Assembly: GCA_910574715.1 (NCBI GenBank)
Contig: CAJTCH010000006.1
Location: 62,001-126,000, forward strand
Direction of reading: 5' to 3'
Length of the DNA stretch: 64,000 bases
Origin: Lachnospiraceae bacterium
GTDB taxonomy: Bacteria > Bacillota > Clostridia > Lachnospirales > Lachnospiraceae
How positions within the stretch are numbered: the stretch's first letter is position 1; every line of letters begins with the position of its first letter. This document shows, in pieces, positions 17,656 to 27,502 of this stretch. The position numbers and the translations under genes are program-made. A model generated the notes under the pieces. The model had not been told where the DNA came from. It ran no database searches and was given only the letters and a program-made list of their open reading frames with translations.

Positions 17656-19101
17656 CTAAAACTTACGATTCCATGCGGAAGCCGTAAACAGCATGAGGAA
17701 CGGGAATATCTCCAAACGGCCTGCCAGCATATCGAAACAGAACACCAGCTTTGACAGCGGCGAGAAATCCGCGAAGCTTCCGTTTGGCCCTACCGCCCCG
17801 ATACCCGGACCGATATTATTCATCGTAGTCAATACCGAACTGAATGTCGTCCCAAAATCCATATTATCAACAGACACCAGCAGAACCGATCCGATCACAA
17901 TTCCCAGATAAGCGATCAGATAGATATACAGAGTCTTCAATACATCCTGATCCACCTTCTTGCCATTCATCCTGATAATGCTGACTGATTTGGGATGCGC
18001 CATCTGCATGATCTCACGCTTGACACATTTCACCATCATCATTACCCTGGAGACCTTCATACCTCCGCCTGTCGAGGATGCGCATGCCCCCACCATCATC
18101 AGAAACATGAGCATACACTGCGAGAACATCGGCCATTCGATAAAATCTGCCGTCGCATATCCCGTCGTAGTTATGATCGATGCAACCTGGAAGATCGCAT
18201 AACGGAACGCCTTGAACGGGTTTGGGTACATGTGGTTCATATTCACGGTAATCAGAAGCGCCGCTGACAGTATCAGTGTGAGATATGTCTTCAGTTCCTC
18301 ATTCTTCCAGACAGATTTCCAATCCTTCAGAAGCAGGAAATAATACAGATTAAAGTTAATCCCGAACAATATCATAAATACAGTGATCACTGTATCAATA
18401 TACACACTGTTAAAATGTCCCACGCTCGCCGAATAATTCGCGAATCCTCCTGTGCCCGCAGTACCGAAAGAGAAGATCAGGCTGTCAAACACATTCATCC
18501 CGCCGAACAGCAGCAGAATCACCTCGATCGCCGTCATTCCGAAATACATCCCGTAGAGGATCCTCGCCGTCGACATGGTCTTGGGCACCAGCTTATCCTT
18601 CTCCGGCCCCGGCACCTCAGCCCTCATCAGATACATGGAATTCCTCTTATCCAGCGTCGTGAGCACCATCACGAATACCAGCACCCCCATACCGCCGATC
18701 CAATGAGTGAAGCTCCTCCAGAACAGCATTCCCTGGGGCAGCGACTCAATATCTGTCAGAATCGTAGACCCTGTGGTCGTGAAGCCTGAGACCGTCTCAA
18801 AAAAAGCATCCAGATAGTATGGGATACTCCCCGACAGCGAGAACGGCAGCGCCCCGAACAGCGACCACAGTATCCACGCACTGGCAACGATGACCATCCC
18901 TTCCTTGCCGTAAATGTTCCGATTCTCCGGCTTCTTCACTCCAAACAAAAGATATACCACACCTATGATTCCCGCCGGAATCAGGAAATAGATCCCGCTA
19001 AATTCACGATAGACCAGAGAAACAAACGCCGGCAACAGCAAAAGCACCGCCTCCACTCCCAGCATCTTTCCCAGTATATACCGTATCATCTTCGTATTCA
19101 T
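17656..19101 (-). CDS. trkH: Trk-type potassium uptake channel TrkH
   Basis: Membrane K+ translocating subunit, 481 aa. Four pore-loop repeats are visible, with filter-like segments TTTGST (about residue 110), GTAGTGGFAN (about 219), TTTGYATADF (about 313) and NNIGPGIGAVG (about 430), between many membrane helices. It ends with SAWNRKF, which resembles the usual TrkH/KtrB C-terminus. It lies 20 bp after trkA, so both parts of the uptake system are made together. Confidence 0.95.
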   Translation of the reverse strand: MNTKMIRYILGKMLGVEAVLLLLPAFVSLVYREFSGIYFLIPAGIIGVVYLLFGVKKPENRNIYGKEGMVIVASAWILWSLFGALPFSLSGSIPYYLDAFFETVSGFTTTGSTILTDIESLPQGMLFWRSFTHWIGGMGVLVFVMVLTTLDKRNSMYLMRAEVPGPEKDKLVPKTMSTARILYGMYFGMTAIEVILLLFGGMNVFDSLIFSFGTAGTGGFANYSASVGHFNSVYIDTVITVFMILFGINFNLYYFLLLKDWKSVWKNEELKTYLTLILSAALLITVNMNHMYPNPFKAFRYAIFQVASIITTTGYATADFIEWPMFSQCMLMFLMMVGACASSTGGGMKVSRVMMMVKCVKREIMQMAHPKSVSIIRMNGKKVDQDVLKTLYIYLIAYLGIVIGSVLLVSVDNMDFGTTFSSVLTTMNNIGPGIGAVGPNGSFADFSPLSKLVFCFDMLAGRLEIFPFLMLFTASAWNRKF

Positions 19102-19121
19102 AATTTTACTTCTCGTCTCCC

Positions 19122-20480
19122 CTATGCCAGTATGTCTGTAAAATCATTGATTCTATGCTCTTTGGTAACAATAATCACGCTGTCTCCCACCTCCAAATGG
19201 TCGTCACCGCCGGGAATGATGATCTTGCGTCTTCTTCCGATACACGCGATCAGATTGTTCGGCTTCGTAGGCAGGTCCTTGAGCGCAACATTGGTGAATT
19301 TGCACTCCTTCTTAATAATGAACTCCATCGCCTCAACTCTTCCTCCAAGCAGACGGTAGATCGTCTCGACGTTGGCGCTGCTGTAGGAATTCTTCCTTGC
19401 ACGCACATAATTCACGATCTCATCCGCCGCCGCACTCTTCACAGAGACGATACTGTCGATTCCCAGGCCTTCTACCATCTGCGCCCTGGAATCCTCATTC
19501 ACCTTGGCAATGATCTTATCTACCCCCTGCGCCTTCGCAAAGAGAGACATAATAATATTCTCCTCGTCCATACCGGTCAGCGCGACCACCGCATCCGTTC
19601 CCTGTATGCCTTCCTCGAGAAGAAGATCATGGTCCGCCGCGTCCCCCTGTATGATCGTAGCTTTGGGAAGCGCTTCACACAGGTACTCGCACTTCTCAGG
19701 GTTGCGCTCGATGATCTTCACCTGCATTCCCGCCTGGAGAAGCTGACGGGTGAGATAGAAGCACAGATTCCCTCCACCGCAGATCATCACCTTCTTGATC
19801 TTCGTACTCTTGCGTCCCAACGACTTAAAAAATGATCTCAAATCCTGATGCCCCGCAGCAATATGCAGTCTGTCATCCTCCTGCAGTACAAAATCTCCGT
19901 CCGGGATATAGACCGAATCTCCCCGCTTCACCGCACAGACCAGGATGTTCATCTGGAACTTGCGGTCGATCTTGGCAAGCGACAATCCCGCCAGCGGACT
20001 CCCCGTCTTCAGAACGTGTTCCACCAGCTCCACTCTGCCCTTCATAAATGTCTCCACCTTACATGCCTCGGGAAACAGCAGGATTCTGGCAATCTCATTG
20101 GCCGCCGATAATTCTGGATTAACCGCCATACTCATATGCAGATCTTCCTTAAACAGATCGATCTGCCTGTAATATATGGGATTGCGTACACGCGCTATCG
20201 TATGCTTGGCCCCAAGCCTTCTTGCGAGCAGACAGCTCAGCATATTCAGTTCATCCATAGACGCGCATGCGATAACCAGATCGGCATGGGGAACATCCGC
20301 CTGCTTCTGTACTTCTACATCCGCTCCGTTCCCTGTAATGCAGAAAATATCAAGCTGATTCAGAGCTTCCTTTAGTTTCCCCGCATTCTGATCAATTAAA
20401 ACAATATCATAGTCCTCTTCTGACAACTGAGTGGTCAGTTTATGCCCGACCTTACCGTCACCAATTATTACTATCTTCAT
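19122..20480 (-). CDS. trkA: Trk potassium uptake regulatory subunit TrkA
   Basis: Cytosolic gating subunit of the K+ channel, 452 aa. It has two tandem RCK units, each with a nucleotide-binding Rossmann motif (GDGKVGHKL at the N-terminus and CGGGNLCFYL in the middle) and a TrkA-C domain (for example SPLAGLSLAKI and PNNLIACIGR). The ATG at 20480 is preferred over the one at 20495 because GAGGATC lies ahead of it. It is followed by trkH. Confidence 0.95.
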   Translation of the reverse strand: MKIVIIGDGKVGHKLTTQLSEEDYDIVLIDQNAGKLKEALNQLDIFCITGNGADVEVQKQADVPHADLVIACASMDELNMLSCLLARRLGAKHTIARVRNPIYYRQIDLFKEDLHMSMAVNPELSAANEIARILLFPEACKVETFMKGRVELVEHVLKTGSPLAGLSLAKIDRKFQMNILVCAVKRGDSVYIPDGDFVLQEDDRLHIAAGHQDLRSFFKSLGRKSTKIKKVMICGGGNLCFYLTRQLLQAGMQVKIIERNPEKCEYLCEALPKATIIQGDAADHDLLLEEGIQGTDAVVALTGMDEENIIMSLFAKAQGVDKIIAKVNEDSRAQMVEGLGIDSIVSVKSAAADEIVNYVRARKNSYSSANVETIYRLLGGRVEAMEFIIKKECKFTNVALKDLPTKPNNLIACIGRRRKIIIPGGDDHLEVGDSVIIVTKEHRINDFTDILA

Positions 20481-20558
20481 TTTTTTGATCCTCATTCATA
20501 TCTCACTAGTATTTGCTATGACTCATAGCAAAAGAGATTATAGCACTTTTACCATAAG

Positions 20559-20580
20559 AAAAAAAGCCCTTACAGGCTTT
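20559..20580 (-). terminator. Terminator after the EF-G-like gene
   Basis: On the minus strand AAAGCC / GGCTTT with a 6-nt loop is followed by a 7-nt T-run. It lies about 37 bp after the stop of the elongation-factor gene. Confidence 0.75.
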
Positions 20581-20616
20581 TCTTCTTGAATCTTTATCTG
20601 TTCTTCAAATCTCTGT

Positions 20617-22692
20617 CTATTCTTCTGCCGCCCTCTTCGCGATCTCCGCTTCCTGTACGTCAGACGGAGCCTGCTCATAGCGTGCAAATTCATAGGAATA
20701 TGTTCCTCTTCCTCCTGTCATGGAACGAAGGATCGTACAATATCCAAACACGCCTGTCATCGGGATATCTGCCACGATCTCCTGTAAGCCGCCTGCGATC
20801 GGGTTCATACCGAGCACACGTCCGCGGCGCTTATTCAGGTCGCCCATAACGTCTCCCGTATAATCATCCGGAACAATTACCTTAATAGATGCGATCGGCT
20901 CTAACAGAATCGGTCCTGCCTCCATAAAGCCCTTCTTGAAAGCCTGAACCGTAGCCGTCTTGAACGCCATCTCGGAGGAATCTACCGGATGGTAAGATCC
21001 GTCATACAGTGTCGCCTTCACGCCGACAACCGGATATCCTGCCAGAGGTCCCTTCAGCACAGATTCCTGGAGTCCCTTCTCAACTGCCGGGAAGTAGTTC
21101 TTCGGAACCGCACCGCCGACTACCGTCTCTTCGAAGATATACGGTGTATCAAGGTCGCCGGATGCTGCGAACTTCATCTTAACATGTCCATACTGACCGT
21201 GTCCGCCGGACTGCTTCTTATACTTGGTGTCTACATCGGAATTCTTCTTAATAGTCTCACGGAACGCAACCTTCGGCGTCTCCAAAGTAACTTCGCACTT
21301 GTATCTCTCAAGGAGTTTGCTCACAGCAATCTCTAAATGCTGGTCGCCCATACCGTAGATCAACGTCTGACGGTTCTCACTGTCATTGACCGCCTTCAGG
21401 GTAATATCCTCCGCCATCATCTTCTGCAATGCCTGGGATACCTTATCCTCATCGCCTTTGTTCTTGGTCACATACTTCATATATGTATACGGCTTGGAAT
21501 ACTCTGTCTTGCCAAAGAGGATCGGCGTTGCCTTCGCTGAGAGCGTATCGCCTGTCTTCGTATTCGCAAGCTTCGCGATCGCCCCGATATCGCCCGCAAA
21601 TAATTCCTTGACCTCTACCGGCTTATTCCCGATCATAGTATAGATCTTGCCAAGCTTCTCATCCGTCTCTGAATCCGCATTGTACAGCGTATCCTCGCCC
21701 TTCAGCACGCCGGAGCATACCTTAACGAAAGAATACTTACCGATGAACGGATCCACCATCGTCTTGAATACATAGGCTGACTTGGCTTTCGCGAAATCAT
21801 AATTCGCCTCATAGATCTCGTTGGTCTTGCGGTTGATACCCGCGCACTCTCTCCAATCCGGGCTTGGGAAGAATCTTACGATATCTGATAACAGGTTCGC
21901 AACACCCTGCGCCTGCACGTTAGAACCCATTGCAACCGGAACGATCCTGCCTTCCATAACCTCGGTACGCATCGCCGCACGGATCTCTTCTACAGAGAAT
22001 TCCTCTCCTGCAAAATAACGCTCCATATACTCGTCACTGATCTCGGCTACTGCCTCAAGAAGCTTCTCACGGTAATTCTCAAGATTCTCCTTACAGTATT
22101 CAGGAATCTCGCATTCTTCTCTCTGGCCGATGCCGGTATAACGTCTGCCGGCATTCTTGATAACATTGACATATCCTACCAGCTTCTCATTCTCTCTGAT
22201 CGGCTGGAAATGAGGCGCGATCACCTTGCCGTATCTCTCGTTCAGATCCTCCACTACCTGACGGAAGCTTGCGTCGTCTACATCCATCTCCGTCACATAG
22301 ATCATACGGGGCAGATTGTATTTATCGCACAATTCCCAGGCCTTCTCTGTTCCGACTTCCACACCGGACTTACCGGATACCACGATCACCGCCGCGTCCG
22401 CCGCGCTGACTGCCTCTTCAACCTCTCCGACAAAATCGAAATATCCCGGGGTATCAAGGACATTGATCTTCGCCTTCTCCCACTCGATCGGTATCAGCGT
22501 CGCGCTGATTGAAAATTCTCTCTTCTGCTCCTCTTTATCGAAATCACTGATCGTATTGTGGTCCGTGATCTTCCCCATACGATTCGTCGCTCCTGATACA
22601 TAAGCCATGGCTTCCACAAGGCTTGTCTTACCGCTCCCGCCATGTCCTAAGAGAACAACGTTCCTGATCTCATCAGTTCTGTAAACCTTCAT
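20617..22692 (-). CDS. Elongation factor G-like GTPase (EF-G paralogue)
   Basis: Translational GTPase of 691 aa with the EF-G domain series (G domain, domain II, and domain IV/V ending in GRGTYSYEFARYEQ). The P-loop reads GHGGSGKTS instead of AHIDAGKTT, and the G4 motif is TEMD rather than NKMD. These mark it as the EF-G-like paralogue (EF-G-2 type) common in Clostridia, not the main fusA. G3 is DTPGYFDF. Its exact role is unclear. It is monocistronic: promoter 22735-22763, AAGGAGGCACC ribosome site, and a terminator after it. Confidence 0.9.
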   Translation of the reverse strand: MKVYRTDEIRNVVLLGHGGSGKTSLVEAMAYVSGATNRMGKITDHNTISDFDKEEQKREFSISATLIPIEWEKAKINVLDTPGYFDFVGEVEEAVSAADAAVIVVSGKSGVEVGTEKAWELCDKYNLPRMIYVTEMDVDDASFRQVVEDLNERYGKVIAPHFQPIRENEKLVGYVNVIKNAGRRYTGIGQREECEIPEYCKENLENYREKLLEAVAEISDEYMERYFAGEEFSVEEIRAAMRTEVMEGRIVPVAMGSNVQAQGVANLLSDIVRFFPSPDWRECAGINRKTNEIYEANYDFAKAKSAYVFKTMVDPFIGKYSFVKVCSGVLKGEDTLYNADSETDEKLGKIYTMIGNKPVEVKELFAGDIGAIAKLANTKTGDTLSAKATPILFGKTEYSKPYTYMKYVTKNKGDEDKVSQALQKMMAEDITLKAVNDSENRQTLIYGMGDQHLEIAVSKLLERYKCEVTLETPKVAFRETIKKNSDVDTKYKKQSGGHGQYGHVKMKFAASGDLDTPYIFEETVVGGAVPKNYFPAVEKGLQESVLKGPLAGYPVVGVKATLYDGSYHPVDSSEMAFKTATVQAFKKGFMEAGPILLEPIASIKVIVPDDYTGDVMGDLNKRRGRVLGMNPIAGGLQEIVADIPMTGVFGYCTILRSMTGGRGTYSYEFARYEQAPSDVQEAEIAKRAAEE

Positions 22693-22734
22693 ATTCTCGG
22701 TGCCTCCTTATACTTGGTAAAATCTCATGTTTAC

Positions 22735-22763
22735 ATTGTACTAAAAAATCAGGGGCATTACAA
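22735..22763 (-). promoter_or_regulatory. Promoter of the EF-G-like gene
   Basis: TTGTAA (22758-22763) and TACAAT (22735-22740) with a 17-bp spacer, 42 bp upstream of the ATG. Confidence 0.7.
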
Positions 22764-22799
22764 CTCTTTTATGCAGGATTTACAATTTTTTACAACATT

Positions 22800-24188
22800 C
22801 TACCTGATTCCGATATTTACAGAACAATTCTTCACCATAAGCTTCCCGTCTGTTACAAACATGCTCAGAGCATCGCCCGGCCTCTCATACATCCTCGCGT
22901 TCAAAGCCACGCCGTCTGCATATATCGTTGCGATCGTATCATCCACGATCATCTGAATATGGTAAGTCCTTCCCGCTGTCAGCTCGATTGGACGTTCAAG
23001 GCCGATATTCATACAGTCGAACCAGGGCCAGTTGGGATTCTTCTCGAATACATACCTATTCTCGGCTGTACGGAACATATACTGATACGACTGCTGTGTC
23101 TCCTCATTCTCCAGCATCCGTATCCCGAAAGAATGTGTCCCTTCAATGAAACTGATATCCGCTTCTAAGGAATACAGTCCCCCGCATGCCTTCTCTATTA
23201 CCTTCTCGGTACGCTTATTTGAACCGTCTATTACGAAGTCTTCTACCCGGTTCCGCTCTCCAAACGCTTCCCATACCGTATCCGGGATCCGCACCCCCAA
23301 TGTCCCGTCTTCTCTCTGGTACACCTCATGGGCAACAAAGGTTCCCGCCCATTCAAAATTCTTCCTGTCGTCACAGTCAATCTTCGTAGGAACCCAGCCA
23401 AATAAGATCCTCCGTCCGTTTAAGCAAAATGTCCTTCCTGCATAATACGCGCGCCCGTCAAATGCATCGTCCTTCGGCGCGGTCCACGGCCCGTCAAGAC
23501 TCTTGCTCATGCGGTAAATCATCTTGCTGCGGTCGCTGTATTCCGTCACAATATGGTACCACCAGTCTCCTATCTTAAAAAGATCCGGCATCTCATGCAT
23601 CGTATACAAATCAGGCGCCCAGAAATCCCCCTCGAACTTCCAGTCTTTTAGGTCCTTGGAGGTAAATTTTACCGTCCGTCCCGTCTGCTGCGTTTTAGGA
23701 CCGGCTTTCCTCGTTCCCAGGATCAATAGATACTCTTCCTTCTCTTCATCCCGGATCACCCACGGATCGCGCCAGTCGTCCGGGTCGTATCCTTCCTGCG
23801 GATAGAAGGTCAGCGCCTCCTGTGATTTGGTCCAGTGATAGAGGTCATCCGACACCGCATGCATCAACACCTGGGACGCCTTCCCCTGCGCCGGATAATC
23901 CCGGTTGTACCCGGTATAGAAGGCGTGATACTGCCCCTCTGCCTCAAACACACTCCCGGCAAAGATAAACTGATCCTGCTCCTCGTCCGTTCCCCGTGGA
24001 ATTGCTGCACCGCAGTCCTCATAATTTACGAAATCTGCCGTTACAGCAAGATCCCACCCAAAAGGTTCTCCAAATGGTCCCGGCTTCCTTGTGTCCCTTT
24101 GATGGAACAGAAAGAATTTACCATCCTTGCCAAAGGGCATGCAATCGCCAAACCAGGTTTCCGGAAACTGATAATATAATTTTGTCAT
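22800..24188 (-). CDS. GH32-family beta-fructosidase-like enzyme
   Basis: Cytosolic glycoside hydrolase, 462 aa, without signal peptide. The N-terminal five-blade propeller carries the probable nucleophile Asp15 (WFGDCMP, in place of the usual NDPNG), a WRDP motif near residue 135 and the acid/base Glu in HEMPDLF near residue 196. A C-terminal beta-sandwich follows. Likely substrates are sucrose, kestose or short fructans brought in by the adjacent ABC system, but the divergent first motif leaves this open. The ATG at 24188 has AGGAGGAG before it and is preferred over 24206. It is the last gene of the sugar locus. Confidence 0.85.
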   Translation of the reverse strand: MTKLYYQFPETWFGDCMPFGKDGKFFLFHQRDTRKPGPFGEPFGWDLAVTADFVNYEDCGAAIPRGTDEEQDQFIFAGSVFEAEGQYHAFYTGYNRDYPAQGKASQVLMHAVSDDLYHWTKSQEALTFYPQEGYDPDDWRDPWVIRDEEKEEYLLILGTRKAGPKTQQTGRTVKFTSKDLKDWKFEGDFWAPDLYTMHEMPDLFKIGDWWYHIVTEYSDRSKMIYRMSKSLDGPWTAPKDDAFDGRAYYAGRTFCLNGRRILFGWVPTKIDCDDRKNFEWAGTFVAHEVYQREDGTLGVRIPDTVWEAFGERNRVEDFVIDGSNKRTEKVIEKACGGLYSLEADISFIEGTHSFGIRMLENEETQQSYQYMFRTAENRYVFEKNPNWPWFDCMNIGLERPIELTAGRTYHIQMIVDDTIATIYADGVALNARMYERPGDALSMFVTDGKLMVKNCSVNIGIR

Positions 24189-24214
24189 GTTAAAACTCCT
24201 CCTCATATCAATAT

Positions 24215-25057
24215 TTATTCCTTGACTGCCCCTGCGGTCAGTCCGCTCATCATATATTTACTTGTAATAAAATAGAATATAAAGGTCGGCAATACCGTCA
24301 CTGTGATCGCGGCAAAGGTTGCTCCCCAATCCGTAGTTCCCATAAACCCTACGAAATCATTTAACCCCAAAGTGACTGTCTTCATAGCCGTTGACTTGGT
24401 AAATGTATAGGCATTAATAAAGTCATTCCAGGTAAATACTCCCTGCATGGTCGCTACCGTGAGCAGGGAATTCGTGGACATCGGCACAACAATCTCCACA
24501 AAAGTCCGAAACGGAGAACAACCGTCTATGATCGCCGCCTCAATAATCTCATCCGGCAGGAATTTGCTGAATGAATAAAATAACTGAATCGAATACGACA
24601 GAGAAAAAGCAATCTGCGGCAGTATAACCGCCGGATATGTATTCAAGATCCCCAGATTATTGAAAATCGTAAACAATGGGATCAACGCGACCTGAAACGG
24701 AAGCATCAGCCCCAGCATCAGGAATTCCAGCACCCTCTTATTGCCTTTGAAACGGATCTTGCTCAGCGCAAACCCCGCCATAAAGCTGATGATCAACAGC
24801 GGGATCAGTACGCCGACCGTAATAATAATACTGTTTTTGAAATAGGTGAGCATCGAACTGGTCGTAAATACCTTCACGTAATTCTCCAGATTGAAAGCGC
24901 TGGGTAGTGCGTAGGATGCAAGATGCCGGAAATCATCCGTCGTCTTCATACTGGACGTGACCACATAAAAAATCGGGTATACCTGTATCACCAGTAGAAC
25001 GGCAGCAACAAGAGTCTTCAAAACGGTCAATGTCCTTCTCTTAATTATTCTGTTCAT
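24215..25057 (-). CDS. Carbohydrate ABC transporter permease (MalG type)
   Basis: Inner-membrane permease of the CUT1 family, 280 aa, six membrane segments. The EAA loop that contacts the ATPase reads EAAIIDGCSPFRTFVEIVVP near residues 173-192. The C-terminus SGLTAGAVKE is typical for MalG-like subunits. It overlaps the preceding permease gene by 4 bp (ATGA). No ATPase gene is in the cluster, so a shared MsmK-type ATPase elsewhere must energise it. Confidence 0.92.
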   Translation of the reverse strand: MNRIIKRRTLTVLKTLVAAVLLVIQVYPIFYVVTSSMKTTDDFRHLASYALPSAFNLENYVKVFTTSSMLTYFKNSIIITVGVLIPLLIISFMAGFALSKIRFKGNKRVLEFLMLGLMLPFQVALIPLFTIFNNLGILNTYPAVILPQIAFSLSYSIQLFYSFSKFLPDEIIEAAIIDGCSPFRTFVEIVVPMSTNSLLTVATMQGVFTWNDFINAYTFTKSTAMKTVTLGLNDFVGFMGTTDWGATFAAITVTVLPTFIFYFITSKYMMSGLTAGAVKE

Positions 25058-25935
25058 GCTGTCTCGCCCCTCTCCGTCACCCGTCTGAATGTAAAGCCAA
25101 CCACCATGCAGATGATAACGATCACCATCGCGATCGCACTGCCATATCCGTATTTCATACTGGAAAATGCCTGCTTATACATATAAGTTGACATCAATTC
25201 TGACGCATTTCCAGGCCCTCCTTTGGTCAACAGGTAGGAAATATCAAAGGAACGCAGAGAACCATTCAGGACCAGGATACAGTTGGATATAATCACCGGC
25301 TTGATATATGGAATCTTCACCCTCCAATACTGCTGGATTACATTCGCCCCGTCCACGATCGCCGCTTCTTCCAGATCCTTTGGAACCCCTATCAATGCTG
25401 CATAAAATATGACCATATAAAGCCCCAGGTACTTATACCCTTCTACAAATGCTGCCACATACAGGGATACTTCTCCGTTGGAGATCCATTCCATTGTCGC
25501 CAGATCCGCATGAAATATACTGAGCACCGCATTGATCACACCGATCGGCGTTACCGAGAGCAGTTTACTGAATATCTGGCAAATCGCCACCGAAGAGATG
25601 ACTACCGGCACATAATACAAGGTCTGCAGCAATGCCCGTCCCTTCGTAAGCCGGGTCAAGAAGATTGCAAATAACAAACCGCCAAACACCTGTATCAATA
25701 CACAGATCACCGTGTAGGCCAATGTATGGCCGACCGTAGCCCAGAATGTCGCATCCTGCATAAGCTGTACATAATTCTGAATCCCGATAAATGTCTTCTC
25801 TCCTACGCCGCTCCAGTCAAAAAAGCTGTAAAACCCTGCCCATACCACGGACACTACTACGAATAATATGTATACGATCAACGCCGGAAGCAGGAACATC
25901 AATATTACTTTTTTTCTTCCAAATGCTTTTTGCAC
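25054..25935 (-). CDS. Carbohydrate ABC transporter permease (MalF type)
   Basis: CUT1-family permease, 293 aa, six membrane segments, with the EAA loop LEEAAIVDGANVIQQYWRVK (about residues 187-206) and the FDISYLLTKGGPGNAS segment typical of MalF/UgpA-like subunits. It lies 73 bp after the binding protein and overlaps the next permease by 4 bp. It forms a heterodimer with that subunit. Confidence 0.92.
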   Translation of the reverse strand: MQKAFGRKKVILMFLLPALIVYILFVVVSVVWAGFYSFFDWSGVGEKTFIGIQNYVQLMQDATFWATVGHTLAYTVICVLIQVFGGLLFAIFLTRLTKGRALLQTLYYVPVVISSVAICQIFSKLLSVTPIGVINAVLSIFHADLATMEWISNGEVSLYVAAFVEGYKYLGLYMVIFYAALIGVPKDLEEAAIVDGANVIQQYWRVKIPYIKPVIISNCILVLNGSLRSFDISYLLTKGGPGNASELMSTYMYKQAFSSMKYGYGSAIAMVIVIICMVVGFTFRRVTERGETA

Positions 25936-26008
25936 AAATTCAACTCCTTTCTTAACAATTGCACTGAATCTGCCGCTTCATACAGATCCAGTGCAAGGAA
26001 TACAACTT

Positions 26009-27319
26009 TTACTTTGTTATAAAGGAGTCTGCCGCCTTTTCAAATTCTTCCGGTGTCTCACTTCCCTGTGCAAGTTTCTGCTGCTCATCTACAAGGCTTG
26101 TGAGTGTCGCTGAATCTAATTTATCATCCCATGATACCCATGCGTCCGTCGCCGTCTCGAACATCGGATACAGGTCATAAAACAGAGAATCTAACCCTTC
26201 CGGCATCTCGTCATTGAACGGGGAGAATACTTTTGCCTCTTTGTAGCATGCTTCCGAATAATTCTCGCAGATATACTGGAAGCATTCTTTCATTGTATCA
26301 TCATAAGTCTGTGCATTGAACGCTGTGCCAAACCCGCCATGGATCGGTACATTCGTATCCATATTATCCTCGCCCTTTACATCCGGTACTGCGAAGAATC
26401 CAAGCTCACCTGCCTCATACATCTCGCTCGCCTGCGTAATCTGACCGGAACCGCTGTACCACATACATCCGGTGCCGCCAAAGAACAGATCTGTCGCCGC
26501 GGTATAATCTGTACTCAGGAAACCGCCCTGGAAATATTCTTCTGTCCCCATTGTATGAAGAAGCTCTGCACCCGATTTTGCCGCTATATTATCTGAAAAT
26601 GTCTCTGTTCCTTCCATATACCCCTTGATGAAGCCATCTTTCGTCATTCTCCATGGAGCGAAAGAGAGATATCTCATTAACTGCCAGTTTTCCTTTCCTG
26701 CCACAACTACCGGAATCTCACCTTTCTCCTTCAATGTCTTGCATACCGCAAGAAATTCATCCCAATCCTTTGGCGCTTCCAGATCATATTTGTCAAAAAT
26801 ATCTTTTCTGTAGAAGAAGAATTCACAGTTCAAACTCTCCGGAAACAGATATACATTACCGTCATCTGCATCTGTAAAGAAATCATATACCGCACTATTC
26901 ATATCATCCTTCATGCCAATGCGCTCTAATTCATCACCCACATTAACCATCGCATCAATATCCTTTGCTGCGGCAGACAGCGCGCCATTCGCACATCCAT
27001 AGATATCCGGTAGTGAATTGCTGTTAATGTAAAGCTGCAGTTTCGTTACATAATCCGCATCCCCGCTTACCAATTCGAATTCCGGCTCTTCCAGCCCATT
27101 CTCTTCGCTGAACTCTGTCAGCAGCTTCTTCAATATAATATATTTTGCTGAAGTCTCACTGCTGCGGAGCAGCACCGTGATCTTCTTGCGTTCCCCTGCC
27201 TGTCCGCCTGAATCTTTTTCGGAACCGGACCCCGAATCACCGGAACCACACCCTGTAAGCGCTGCAGACATTACCATCACACCTGCCAACAGCAACGCAG
27301 TCAATTTCTTCATTTTCAT
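26009..27319 (-). CDS. Sugar ABC transporter substrate-binding lipoprotein
   Basis: Extracellular membrane-anchored receptor, 436 aa. A signal peptide with lipobox (SAALTGC, Cys near residue 25) is followed by a Ser/Gly/Glu linker and a family 1 solute-binding fold. The motif LPDIYGCANG and the hydrophobic and aromatic patches fit CUT1 receptors. The ATG at 27319 gives proper spacing from AGGAGG; the 27325 ATG is too close. It is encoded first in the transporter part, after the YesN regulator, with its own promoter region and possible regulator sites at 27396-27412. Confidence 0.92.
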   Translation of the reverse strand: MKMKKLTALLLAGVMVMSAALTGCGSGDSGSGSEKDSGGQAGERKKITVLLRSSETSAKYIILKKLLTEFSEENGLEEPEFELVSGDADYVTKLQLYINSNSLPDIYGCANGALSAAAKDIDAMVNVGDELERIGMKDDMNSAVYDFFTDADDGNVYLFPESLNCEFFFYRKDIFDKYDLEAPKDWDEFLAVCKTLKEKGEIPVVVAGKENWQLMRYLSFAPWRMTKDGFIKGYMEGTETFSDNIAAKSGAELLHTMGTEEYFQGGFLSTDYTAATDLFFGGTGCMWYSGSGQITQASEMYEAGELGFFAVPDVKGEDNMDTNVPIHGGFGTAFNAQTYDDTMKECFQYICENYSEACYKEAKVFSPFNDEMPEGLDSLFYDLYPMFETATDAWVSWDDKLDSATLTSLVDEQQKLAQGSETPEEFEKAADSFITK

Positions 27320-27384
27320 TATCATTTCCTCCTACTTGTTTGATATGAAAGTCCGATGCATCAACGACTTATTTTTATAACTTA

Positions 27385-27412
27385 ATTATACTGTCCAACA
27401 CGCAGTCAACAC
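27385..27412 (-). promoter_or_regulatory. Putative promoter with 11-bp-spaced direct repeats (regulator site)
   Basis: On the minus strand a TATAAT (27385-27390) lies 65 bp before the binding-protein ATG. Directly upstream are two copies of GTGTTG (27396-27401 and 27407-27412) spaced by 11 bp, one helical turn, a usual pattern for AraC-type activators such as the neighbouring YesN-like protein. No good -35 box is present, which fits an activated promoter. Confidence 0.45.
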
Positions 27413-27502
27413 ATAGGAAATTTTGACACAAATCGGAAAAATCCATACTTTTTATATGAAAAAAGGCAACCGTCAAATTAAGGTGTTCTTTTGTCCTATA
27501 CT

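Noticed and set aside
20617..22692. Main elongation factor G gene
   Set aside because: The P-loop GHGGSGKTS and the G4 TEMD motif differ from canonical fusA, so it is annotated as the paralogue.
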